DNA from: Mayamaea pseudoterrestris
Taxonomy: Eukaryota; Bacillariophyta; Bacillariophyceae; Sellaphorales; Sellaphoraceae
Direction of reading: 5' to 3'
Assembly (NCBI GenBank): GCA_027923505.1
Contig: BROI01000006.1
Span: forward strand, 124,001-188,000
Length of the DNA stretch: 64,000 nt
Position numbers and translations under genes: made by a program. How positions within the stretch are numbered: the first letter of the stretch is position 1; every line of letters starts with the position of its first letter. Shown piece after piece: positions 51,601-63,567 of the stretch. The notes beneath the pieces are model-generated. The model had not been told where the DNA came from. It did not search any database and was given only the letters and a program-made list of their open reading frames with translations.

Positions 51601-52060
51601 CTGAGACACCAGCCAAGCCTACCATCTTGTAGCGCAGCCTGAATAATGATGTTGGCACCATTCTGGTGTAATTTGGGCACCTACAGGGCTTGCTGTAGGG
51701 GCGTTTGAATGTCACGGCATCTGCGGGCTGAGACTGGTGACAAGTTGTCACCAAATACATTGCCATCCCCTGAGACACCAGCCAAGCCTACCATCTTGTA
51801 GCGCAGCCTGAATAATGATGTTGGCACCATTCTGGTGTAATTTGGGCACCTACAGGGCTTGCTGGCGGGCGTTGGCATGTCATGGAATCTGCGGCTGAGA
51901 CTGGTGACAAGTTGTCACCAAATACATTGCCATCCCCTGAGACACCAGCCAACCGCCCCACATACAATAGCAACAATGTACATTCTTCTAAGTGTAATTT
52001 GGGCACCTACAAGGCTTGTCACCTGTGGGTGTGAATGACCCATCCTTGGCCATGAGACTG
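45700..52060. repeat. Satellite array 1: 169-bp tandem repeat
   Basis: About 36 good monomers plus two or three eroded ones at the left edge (45700-45960). The period is exactly 169 from about 49030 to 51900 and varies by a few bases to the left. Each monomer has three inverted repeats: GGTGACAA-G-TTGTCACC, CACCA-TTC-TGGTG and CTACAG-GGCTTG-CTGTAG. The last is broken in monomers carrying the GATGTAG variant. The right half is the most uniform, meaning most recently homogenised. Frames of 65-90 codons on the minus strand are a side effect: 169 is not a multiple of three, so the frame shifts every unit. Confidence 0.95.
46831..49016. repeat. Higher-order repeat of three monomers (about 505 bp) in array 1
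   Basis: A diagnostic variant (GGCATATTGGCTGAG in place of GGCATCTGCGGGCTGAG) appears at 46831, 47505, 48010, 48515 and 49017. The spacings are 674, 505, 505 and 502 bases, that is four, three, three and three monomers. Other variants (AGAACAATGTTGTTG, GGAATAATAATTTTG) recur with related spacing. Multi-monomer blocks were therefore amplified as a unit here, unlike the single-monomer amplification seen to the right. Confidence 0.75.
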
Positions 52061-52140
52061 GTGACAAGTGTCAACCAATACATTGCAATGTGAGACCAGC
52101 CAAGCCTACCATTTTTTGGCTACACGAACCATCATTGTTG
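51960..52140. repeat. Bridging monomer between the two satellites
   Basis: The left part matches array 1 (GTGTAATTTGGGCACCTACA, then AGGCTTG). The middle matches array 2 (GGCTTGTCACC, GGGTGTGAA, CCATGAGACT). The next part again matches array 1 (GGTGACAAGTG, CAATACATTGC, GACCAGCCAAGCCTACCA), and the end is array 2 (TTTTTTGGCTACACGAACC). It is thus a mosaic of both, not a simple butt joint. Confidence 0.7.
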
Positions 52141-54910
52141 CCAGCTTAGCCCTCCAATCCATTTCAATTCATGTTTGGTGTCATGATAGGCCAATGCTTA
52201 AGTCAGTTGCACCCACCCATTCCAGTCTCCACCACCATGTATGTCATGGTGAGACTCGGCAGATCCAACAACTTGTTGAATCTGCTAGCAGCGCACCTCA
52301 AGTGGCACTCCAGACTGCCAGAATGGCCCGCCAGTTCTGGAATACAAAGAACATACATTTGTTAAGTGATTAGATCGCAAAGGCTTGTCACCTTGAGTGT
52401 GAAACCCATCCCTTTGCCATGAGACTCCACACATTCAACCAATGGTTGAATGTGCCAGCCGTGCTTTTTTTACTGCACATACCATCAATGTTGCCAGTTG
52501 AGCCCTCCAATCCATTTCAATTTCATGTTTGGTGTCATGATGGGCCAATGCTTAAGTCAGTTGCACCCACCCACTCCAGTCTCCACCACCATGTATGTCA
52601 TGGTGAGACTCGGCAGATCCAACAACTTGTTGAATCTGCTAGCAGCGCACCTCAAGTGGCACTCCAGACTGCCAGAATGGCCTGCCAGTTCTGGAATACA
52701 AAGAACATACATTTTTTAAGTGATTAGACCACAAAGGCTTGTCACCTTGGGTGTGAAACCCATTCCTTTGCCATGAGACTCCGCACATTCAACCAATGGT
52801 TGAATGTGCCAGCTGTACCCTTTTTGGCTACATGAATCATCATTGTTGCCAGCTTAGCCCTCCAATCCATTTCAATTCATGTTTGGTGTCATGATGGGCC
52901 AATGCTTAAGTCAGTTGCATTCACCCATTTCAGTCTCCACCACCATGTATGTCATGGTGAGACTCGGCAGATCCAACAACTTGTTGAATCTGCTAGCAGC
53001 GCACAGCACCTCGGGCACTCCAACTGCCAGTGCGCCATCATACAGAAGGCTTGTCACCTTGGGTGTGAAACCCATCCCTTTGCCATGAGACTCCGCACAT
53101 TCAACCAATGGTTGAATTTGCCAGCCGTATACCCTTTTTGGCTACACGAACCATCATTGTTGCCAGTTGAGCCCTCCAATCCATTTCAATTCATGTTTGG
53201 TGTCATGATGGGCCAATGCTTAAGTCAGTTGCACCCACCCATTCCAGTCTCCACCACCATGTATGTCATGGTGAGACTCGGCAGATCAAACAAATTGTTA
53301 GATCTGCTAGCAGCACACCTCCAGTAGCATTTCAGACTGCCAGAATGGCCTGCCAGTTCTGGAATACAAAGAACATACATTTTGTAAGTGATTAGACCGC
53401 AAAGGCTTGTCACCTTGGGTGTGAAACCCATCCCTTTGCCATGAGACTCCGCACATTCAACCAATGGTTGAATGTGCCAGCCATGTACCCTTTTTGGCTA
53501 CACGAACCATCATTGTTGCCAGTTGAGCCTCCAATCCATTTCAATTCATGTTTGGTGTCATGATGGGCCAATGCTTAAGTCAGTTGCACCCACCCATTCC
53601 AGTCTCCACCACCATGTATGTCATGGTGAGACTCGGCAGATCCAACAACTTGTTGAATCTGCTAGCAGCGCACCTCAAGTGGCACTCCAGACTGCCAGAA
53701 TGGCCTGCCAGTTCTGGAATACAAAGAACATACATTTTGTAAGTGATTAGACCGCAAAGGCTTGTCACCTTGGGTGTGAAACCCATCCCTTTGCCATGAG
53801 ACTCTGCACATTCAACCAATGGTTGAATGTGCCAGCCGTATACCCTTTTTGGCTACACGAACCATCATTGTTGCCAGTTGAGCCCTCCAATCCATTTCAA
53901 TTCATGTTTGGTGTCATGATGGGCCAATGCTTAAGTCAGTTGCACCCACCCATTCCAGTCTCCACCACCATGTATGTCATGGTGAGACTCGGCAGATCCA
54001 ACAACTTGTTGAATCTGCTAGCAGCGCACCTCAAGTGGCACTCCAGACTGCCAGAATGGCCTGCCAGTTCTGGAATACAAAGAACATACATTTTGTAAGT
54101 GATTCGAGCGCAAAGGCTTGTCACCTTGGGTGTGAAACCCATCCCTTTGCCATGAGACTCCGCACATTCAACCAATGGTTGAATGTGCCAGCCGTGTACC
54201 CTTTTTGGCTACACGAACCATCATTGTTGCCAGTTGAGCCCTCCAATCCATTTCAATTCATGTCTGGTGTCATGATGGGCCAATGCTTAAGTCAGTTGCA
54301 CCCACCCATTCCAGTCTCCACCACCATGTATGTCATGGTGAGACTCGGCAGATCCAACAACTTGTTGAATCTGCTAGCAGCGCACCTCAAGTGGCACTCC
54401 AGACTGCCAGAATGGCCTGCCAGTTCTGGAATACAAAGAACATACATTTTGTAAGTGATTAGACCGCAAAGGCTTGTCACCTTGGGTGTGAAACCCATCC
54501 CTTTGCCATGAGACTCCGCACATTCAACCAATGGTTGAATGTGCCAGCCGTGCACCCTTTTTGGCTACACGAACCATCATTGTTGCCAGTTGAGCCCTCC
54601 AATCCATTTCTATTCATGTTTGGTGTCATGATGGGCCAATGCTTGGGTCAGTTGCACCCACCAGTTCCAGTCTCCACCACCATGTGTATGACATGGTGAG
54701 ACTTGGCAGATCCAACACCTTGTTGGATCTGCTAGCAGCGCACCTCAAGTGGCACTTTAGACTGCCAGAATGGCCTGCCAGTTCTGGAATACAAAGAACA
54801 TACATTTTTTAAGTGATTAGACCACAAAGGCTTGTCACCTTGGGTGTGAAACCCATCCCTTTGCCATGAGACTCCGCACATTCAACCAATGGTTGAATGT
54901 GCCAGCCGTG

Positions 54911-56820
54911 CACCCTTTTTGGCTACACAAACCATCATTGTTGCCAGCTGAGCCCTCCAATCCATTTCAATTTCATGTTTGGTGTCATGATGGGCCAATG
55001 CTTAAGTCAGTTGCACCCACCCACTCCAGTCTCCACCACCATGTATGTCATGGTGAGACTCGGCAGATCCAACAACTTGTTGAATCTGCTAGCAGCGCAC
55101 CTCAAGTGGCACTCCAGACTGCCAGAATGGCCTGCCAGTTCTAGAATACAAAGAACATACATTTTGTAAGTGATTAGACCGCAAAGGCTTGTCACCTTGG
55201 GTGTGAACCCATCCCTTTGCCATGAGGCTCTGCACATTCAATTAATGGTTGAATGTGCCAGCCATGCACCATTTTTGGCTATACAAACCATCATTGTTGC
55301 CAGTTGAGCCCTACAATCCATTTCATTTCATGTTTGGTGTCATGATGGGCCAATGCTTAAGTCAGTTGCACCCACCCACTCCAGTCTCCACCACCATGTA
55401 TGTCATGGTGAGACTCGGCAGATCCAACAACTTGTTGAATCTGCTAGCAGCGCACCTCAAGTGGCACTCCAGACAGCCAGAATGGCCTGCCAGTTCTGGA
55501 ATACAAGAACATACACTTGTTAAGTGATTAGAGCGCAAAGGCTTGTCACCATGGGTGTGAAACCCATTCCTTTGCCATGAGACTCCGCAGATTCAACCAA
55601 TGGTTGAATGTGCCAGCCATGTACCCTTTTTGGCTACACGAACCATCATTGTTGCCAGCTGAGCCCTCCAATCCATTTCATTTCATGTTTGGTGTCATGA
55701 TGGGCCAATGCTTAAGTCAGTTGCACCCACCCATTCCAGTCTCCACCACCATGTATGTCATGGTGAGACTCGGCAGATCCAACAACTTGTTGAATCTGCT
55801 AGCAGCGCACCTCAAGTGGCACTCCAGACTGCCAGAATGGCCTGCCAGTTCTGGAATACAAAGAACACCCTTTTTGGCTACACAAACCATCATTGTTGCC
55901 AGCTGAGCCCTCCAATCCATTTCAATTTCATGTTTGGTGTCATGATGGGCCAATGCTTAAGTCAGTTGCACCCACCCACTCCAGTCTCCACCACCATGTA
56001 TGTCATGGTGAGACTCGGCAGATCCAACAACTTGTTGAATCTGCTAGCAGCGCACCTCAAGTGGCACTCCAGACTGCCAGAATGGCCTGCCAGTTCTAGA
56101 ATACAAAGAACATACATTTTGTAAGTGATTAGACCGCAAAGGCTTGTCACCTTGGGTGTGAACCCATCCCTTTGCCATGAGGCTCTGCACATTCAATTAA
56201 TGGTTGAATGTGCCAGCCATGCACCATTTTTGGCTATACAAACCATCATTGTTGCCAGTTGAGCCCTACAATCCATTTCATTTCATGTTTGGTGTCATGA
56301 TGGGCCAATGCTTAAGTCAGTTGCACCCACCCACTCCAGTCTCCACCACCATGTATGTCATGGTGAGACTCGGCAGATCCAACAACTTGTTGAATCTGCT
56401 AGCAGCGCACCTCAAGTGGCACTCCAGACAGCCAGAATGGCCTGCCAGTTCTGGAATACAAGAACATACACTTGTTAAGTGATTAGAGCGCAAAGGCTTG
56501 TCACCATGGGTGTGAAACCCATTCCTTTGCCATGAGACTCCGCAGATTCAACCAATGGTTGAATGTGCCAGCCATGTACCCTTTTTGGCTACACGAACCA
56601 TCATTGTTGCCAGCTGAGCCCTCCAATCCATTTCATTTCATGTTTGGTGTCATGATGGGCCAATGCTTAAGTCAGTTGCACCCACCCATTCCAGTCTCCA
56701 CCACCATGTATGTCATGGTGAGACTCGGCAGATCCAACAACTTGTTGAATCTGCTAGCAGCGCACCTCAAGTGGCACTCCAGACTGCCAGAATGGCCTGC
56801 CAGTTCTGGAATACAAAGAA
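54911..56820. repeat. Tandem duplication of a 955-bp block within array 2
   Basis: 54911-55865 is repeated at 55866-56820. Each block contains two full monomers and one truncated one, and the duplicates share private variants such as TTCAATTAATGGTTG and CAGACAGCCAGAATGG. The junction at 55865 joins ...ACAAAGAA to CACCCTTTTTGG, removing the palindrome. Confidence 0.85.
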
Positions 56821-57051
56821 CATACATTTTGTAAGTGATTAGACCGCAAAGGCTTGTCACCTTGGGTGTGAAACCCATCCCTTTGCCATGAGACTCCGCA
56901 CATTCAACCAATGGTTGAATGTGCCCCGTGACAGTTAACCATCCTTGCCAGCTGAGCCCTCCAATCCATTTCAATTCATGTTTGGTGTCATGATGGGCCA
57001 ATGCTTAAGTCAGTTGCACCCACCCATTCCAGTCTCCATCACCATGTATGT

Positions 57052-58843
57052 ATGGTGAGACTCGGCAGATTCAACAACTTGTTGAATCTGCTAGCAGCGC
57101 ACCTCAAGTGGCACTCCAGACTGCCAGAATGGCCTGCCAGTTCTGGAATACAAGAACATACATTTGTTAAGTGATTAGAGCGCAAAGGCTTGTCACCATG
57201 GGTGTGAAACCCATTCCTTTGCCATGAGACTCCGCACATTCAACCAATGGTTGAATGTGCCAGCCGTGCACCCTTTTTGGCTACACAAACCATCATTGTT
57301 GCCAGCTGAGCCCTCCAATCCATTTCAATTCATGTTTGGTGTCATGATGGGCCAATGCTTAAGTCAGTTGCACCCACCCATTCCAGTCTCCACCACCATG
57401 TATGTCATGGTGAGACTCGGCAGATCCAACAACTTGTTGAATCTGCTAGCAGCGCACCTCAAGTGGCACTCCAGACTGCCAGAATGGCCTGCCAGTTCTG
57501 GAATACAAAGAACATACATTTTGTAAGTGATTAGACCGCAAAGGCTTGTCACCTTGGGTGTGAAACCCATCCCTTTGCCATGAGACTCCGCACATTCAAC
57601 CAATGGTTGAATGTGCCAGCCGTGCACCCTTTTTGGCTACACAAACCATCATTGTTGCCAGTTGAGCCCTCCAATCCATTTCAATTCATGTTTGGTGTCA
57701 TGATGGGCCAATGCTTAGGTCAGTTGCACCCACCCATTCCAGTCTCCACCACCATGTATGTCATGGTGAGACTCGGCAGATCCAACAACTTGTTGAATCT
57801 GCTAGCAGCGCACCTCAAGTGGCACTCCAGACTGCCAGAATGGCCTGCCAGTTCTGGAATACAAAGAACATACATTTTGTAAGTGATTAGACCGCAAAGG
57901 CTTGTCACCTTGGGTGTGAAACCCATCCCTTTGCCATGAGACTCCGCATGGTGAGACTCGGCAGATCCAACAACTTGTTGAATCTGCTAGCAGCGCACCT
58001 CAAGTGGCACTCCAGACTGCCAGAATGGCCTGCCAGTTCTGGAATACAAGAACATACATTTGTTAAGTGATTAGAGCGCAAAGGCTTGTCACCATGGGTG
58101 TGAAACCCATTCCTTTGCCATGAGACTCCGCACATTCAACCAATGGTTGAATGTGCCAGCCGTGCACCCTTTTTGGCTACACAAACCATCATTGTTGCCA
58201 GCTGAGCCCTCCAATCCATTTCAATTCATGTTTGGTGTCATGATGGGCCAATGCTTAAGTCAGTTGCACCCACCCATTCCAGTCTCCACCACCATGTATG
58301 TCATGGTGAGACTCGGCAGATCCAACAACTTGTTGAATCTGCTAGCAGCGCACCTCAAGTGGCACTCCAGACTGCCAGAATGGCCTGCCAGTTCTGGAAT
58401 ACAAAGAACATACATTTTGTAAGTGATTAGACCGCAAAGGCTTGTCACCTTGGGTGTGAAACCCATCCCTTTGCCATGAGACTCCGCACATTCAACCAAT
58501 GGTTGAATGTGCCAGCCGTGCACCCTTTTTGGCTACACAAACCATCATTGTTGCCAGTTGAGCCCTCCAATCCATTTCAATTCATGTTTGGTGTCATGAT
58601 GGGCCAATGCTTAGGTCAGTTGCACCCACCCATTCCAGTCTCCACCACCATGTATGTCATGGTGAGACTCGGCAGATCCAACAACTTGTTGAATCTGCTA
58701 GCAGCGCACCTCAAGTGGCACTCCAGACTGCCAGAATGGCCTGCCAGTTCTGGAATACAAAGAACATACATTTTGTAAGTGATTAGACCGCAAAGGCTTG
58801 TCACCTTGGGTGTGAAACCCATCCCTTTGCCATGAGACTCCGC
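57052..58843. repeat. Tandem duplication of an 896-bp block within array 2
   Basis: 57052-57947 is repeated at 57948-58843. The junction joins GACTCCGC to ATGGTGAGACTC, skipping from the palindrome to the middle of the next monomer. Two full monomers plus a partial one make the block. The first copy carries a left-arm change that makes its second palindrome perfect (57066-57090). Confidence 0.85.
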
Positions 58844-59532
58844 ACATTCAACCAATGGTTGAATGTGCCAGCCATGTACCCTTTTTGGCTACACAAACCA
58901 TCATTGTTGCCAGCTTAGCCCTCCAATCCATTTCAATTCATGTTTGGTGTCATGATGGGCCAATGCTTAAGTCAGTTGCACCCACCCATTCCAGTCTCCA
59001 CCACCATGTATGTCATGGTGAGACTCGGCAGATCCAACAACTTGTTGAATCTGCTAGCAGCGCACCTCAAGTGGCACTCCAGACTGCCAGAATGGCCTGC
59101 CAGTTCTGGAATACAAAGAACATACATTTTGTAAGTGATTAGACCGCAAAGGCTTGTCACCTTGGGTGTGAAACCCATCCCTTTGCCATGAGACTCCGCA
59201 CATTCAACCAATGGTTGAATGTGCCAGCCATGTACCCTTTTTGGCTACACAAACCATCATTGTTGCCAGTTGAGCCCTCCAATCCATTTCAATTTCATGT
59301 TTGGTGTCATGATGGGCCAATGCTTAAGTCAGTTGCACCCACCCACTCCAGTCTCCACCACCATGTATGTCATGGTGAGACTCGGCAGATCCAACAACTT
59401 GTTGAATCTGCTAGCAGCGCACCTCAAGTGGCACTCCAGACTGCCAGAATGGACTGCCAGAATGGCCTGCCAGTTCTGGAATACAAGAACATACATTTGT
59501 TAAGTGATTAGAGCGCAAAGGCTTGTCACCAT

Positions 59533-61224
59533 GGGTGTGAAACCCATCCCTTTGCCATGAGACTCCGCACGTTCAACCAATGGTTGAATGTGCCAGCCAT
59601 GTACCCTTTTTGGCTACACGAATCATCACAGTTTCCAACTTAGCCCTCCAATCCATTTCAATTCATGTTTGGTGTCATGATGGGCCAATGCTTAAGTCAG
59701 TTGCACCCACCCATTCCAGTCTCCACCACCATGTATGTCATGGTGAGACTCGGCAGATCCAACAACTTGTTGAATCTGCTAGCAGCGCACCTCAAGTGGC
59801 ACTCCAGACTGCCAGAATGGCCTGCCAGTTCTGGAATACAAAGAACATACATTTTGTAAGTGATTAGACCGCAAAGGCTTGTCACCTTGGGTGTGAAACC
59901 CATCCCTTTGCCATGAGACTCCGCACATTCAACCAATGGTTGAATGTGCCAGCCGTGTACCCTTTTTGGCTACACAAACCATCATTGTTGCCAGTTGAGC
60001 CCTCCAATCCATTTCAATTCATGTTTGGTGTCATGATGGGCCAATGCTTAAGTCAGTTGCACCCACCCATTCCAGTCTCCACCACCATGTATGTCATGGT
60101 GAGACTCGGCAGATCCAACAACTTGTTGAATCTGCTAGCAGCGCACCTCAAGTGGCACTCCAGACTGCCAGAATGGCCTGCCAGTTCTGGAATAAAAAGA
60201 ACATACATGTTTGAAGTGATTAGACCGCAAAGGCTTGTCACCTTGGGTGTGAAACCCATCCCTTTGCCATGAGACTCCGCACATTCAACCAATGGTTGAA
60301 TGTGCCAGCCATGTACCCTTTTTGGCTACACAAACCATCATTGTTGCCAGCTTAGCCCTCCAATCCATTTCAATTCTTGGGTGTGAAACCCATCCCTTTG
60401 CCATGAGACTCCGCACGTTCAACCAATGGTTGAATGTGCCAGCCATGTACCCTTTTTGGCTACACGAATCATCACAGTTTCCAACTTAGCCCTCCAATCC
60501 ATTTCAATTCATGTTTGGTGTCATGATGGGCCAATGCTTAAGTCAGTTGCACCCACCCATTCCAGTCTCCACCACCATGTATGTCATGGTGAGACTCGGC
60601 AGATCCAACAACTTGTTGAATCTGCTAGCAGCGCACCTCAAGTGGCACTCCAGACTGCCAGAATGGCCTGCCAGTTCTGGAATACAAAGAACATACATTT
60701 TGTAAGTGATTAGACCGCAAAGGCTTGTCACCTTGGGTGTGAAACCCATCCCTTTGCCATGAGACTCCGCACATTCAACCAATGGTTGAATGTGCCAGCC
60801 GTGTACCCTTTTTGGCTACACAAACCATCATTGTTGCCAGTTGAGCCCTCCAATCCATTTCAATTCATGTTTGGTGTCATGATGGGCCAATGCTTAAGTC
60901 AGTTGCACCCACCCATTCCAGTCTCCACCACCATGTATGTCATGGTGAGACTCGGCAGATCCAACAACTTGTTGAATCTGCTAGCAGCGCACCTCAAGTG
61001 GCACTCCAGACTGCCAGAATGGCCTGCCAGTTCTGGAATAAAAAGAACATACATGTTTGAAGTGATTAGACCGCAAAGGCTTGTCACCTTGGGTGTGAAA
61101 CCCATCCCTTTGCCATGAGACTCCGCACATTCAACCAATGGTTGAATGTGCCAGCCATGTACCCTTTTTGGCTACACAAACCATCATTGTTGCCAGCTTA
61201 GCCCTCCAATCCATTTCAATTCAT
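59533..61224. repeat. Tandem duplication of an 846-bp block within array 2
   Basis: 59533-60378 is repeated at 60379-61224, sharing private variants (CACGTTCAACC, CATCACAGTTTCCAACTTAGCC, AATAAAAAGAACATACATG). The junction joins CAATTC to TTGGGTGTGAAACCC. Again two full monomers plus a partial one. Confidence 0.85.
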
Positions 61225-63123
61225 GTCTGGTGTCATGATGGGCCAATGCTTAAGTCAGTTGCACCCACCCATTCCAGTCTCCACCACCATGTATGTCATG
61301 GTGAGACTCGGCAGATCCAACAACTTGTTGAATCTGCTAGCAGCGCACCTCAAGTGGCACTCCAGACTGCCAGAATGGCCTGCCAGTTCTGGAATACAAA
61401 GAACATACATTTTGTAAGTGATTAGACCGCAAAGGCTTGTCACCTTGGGTGTGAAACCCATCCCTTTGCCATGAGGCTCTGCACATTCAACCAATGGTTG
61501 AATGTGCCAGCCATGCACCATTTTTGGCTATACAAACCATCATTGTTGCCAGTTGAGCCCTACAATCCATTTCAATTCATGTTTGGTGTCATGATGGGCC
61601 AATGCTTAAGTCAGTTGCACCCACCCATTCCAGTCTCCACCACCATGTATGTCATGGTGAGACTCGGCAGATCCAACAACTTGTTGAATCTGCTAGCAGC
61701 GCACCTCAAGTGGCACTCCAGACTGCCAGAATGGCCTGCCAGTTCTGGAATACAAACAACCATACATTTTGAAGTGATAAGACCGCAAAGGCTTGTCACC
61801 TTGGGTGTGAAACCCATCCCTTTGCCATGAGACTCCATACATTCCTCCAACCACCAATCGTTGGTGTCAGATGGGCCAGGTTGCCTTCCACCCATTTGGC
61901 TCATGGTGAGACTCGGCAGATCCAACAACTTGTTGAATCTGCTAGCAGCGCACCTCAAGTGGCACTCCAGACTGCCAGAATGGCCTGCCAGTTCTGGAAT
62001 ACAAAGAACATACATTTTTTAAGTGATTAGACCACAAAGGCTTGTCACCTTGGGTGTGAAACCCATCCCTTTGCCATGAGACTCCGCACATTCAACCAAT
62101 GGTTGAATGTGCCAGCCATGTACCCTTTTTGGCTACACAAACCATCATTGTTGCCAGTTGAGCCCTCCAATCCATTTCAATTCATGTCTGGTGTCATGAT
62201 GGGCCAATGCTTAAGTCAGTTGCACCCACCCATTCCAGTCTCCACCACCATGTATGTCATGGTGAGACTCGGCAGATCCAACAACTTGTTGAATCTGCTA
62301 GCAGCGCACCTCAAGTGGCACTCCAGACTGCCAGAATGGCCTGCCAGTTTTGAAATACAAAGAACATACATTTTTTAAGTGATTAGACCACAAAGGCTTG
62401 TCACCTTGGGTGTGAAACCCATCCCTTTGCCATGAGACTCCGCTGTACCCTTTTTGGCTACATGAACCATCATTGTTGCCAGCTGAGCCCTCCAATCCAT
62501 TTCAATTCATGTTTGGTGTCATGATGGGCCAATGCTTAAGTCAGTTGCACCCACCCATTCCAGTCTCCACCACCATGTATGTCATGGTGAGACTCGGCAG
62601 ATCCAACAACTTGTTGAATCTGCTAGCAGCGCACCTCAAGTGGCACTCCAGACTGCCAGAATGGCCTGCCAGTTCTGGAATACAAAGAACATACATTTTG
62701 TAAGTGATTAGACCGCAAAGGCTTGTCACCTTGGGTGTGAAACCCATCCCTTTGCCATGAGACTCCGCACATTCAACCAATGGTTGAATGTGCCAGCCGT
62801 GTACCCTTTTTGGCTACACGAACCATCATTGTTGCCAGCTGAGTCCTCCAATCCATTTCAATTCATGTTTGGTGTCATGATGGGCCAATGCTTAAGTCAG
62901 TTGCACCCACCCATTCCAGTCTCCACCACCATGTATGTCACGGTGAGACTAGGCAGATCCAACAACTTGTTGAATCTGCTAGCAGCGCACCTCAAGTGGC
63001 ACTCCAGACTGCCAGAATGGCCTGCCAGTTCTGGAATACAAAGAACATACATTTTGTAAGTGATTAGACCACAAAGGCTTGTCACCTTGGGTGTGAAACC
63101 CATCCCTTTGCCATGAGACTCCG

Positions 63124-63567
63124 CTGTACCCTTTTTGGCTACACGAACCATCATTGTTGCCAGTTGAGCCATCCAATCTATTTCAATTCATGTTTGGTGT
63201 CATGATGGGCCAATGCTTAAGTCAGTTGCACCCACCCATTCCAGTCTCCATCACCATGTATGTCATGGTGAGACTCGGCAGATCCAACAACTTGTTGAAT
63301 CTGCTAGCAGCGCACCTCAAGTGGCACTCCAGACTGCCAGAATGGCTGTACCCTTTTTGGCTACACGAACCATCATTGTTGCCAGTTGAGCCATCCAATC
63401 TATTTCAATTCATGTTTGGTGTCATGATGGGCCAATGCTTAAGTCAGTTGCACCCACCCATTCCAGTCTCCATCACCATGTATGTCATGGTGAGACTCGG
63501 CAGATCCAACAACTTGTTGAATCTGCTAGCAGCGCACCTCAAGTGGCACTCCAGACTGCCAGAATGG
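63124..63567. repeat. Tandem duplication of a 222-bp block within array 2
   Basis: 63124-63345 is repeated at 63346-63567 with the shared variants GAGCCATCCAATCTATTTC and CTCCATCACC. The junction AGAATGG-CTGTACCC removes the last third of the monomer. It is the smallest of four block duplications, and its copies look nearly identical. Confidence 0.8.

Noticed and set aside
45960-52000. Minus-strand frames of 65-144 codons in the 169-bp array
   Set aside because: Same reason: the frame shifts at each monomer, and longer frames occur only where a monomer is a few bases shorter.
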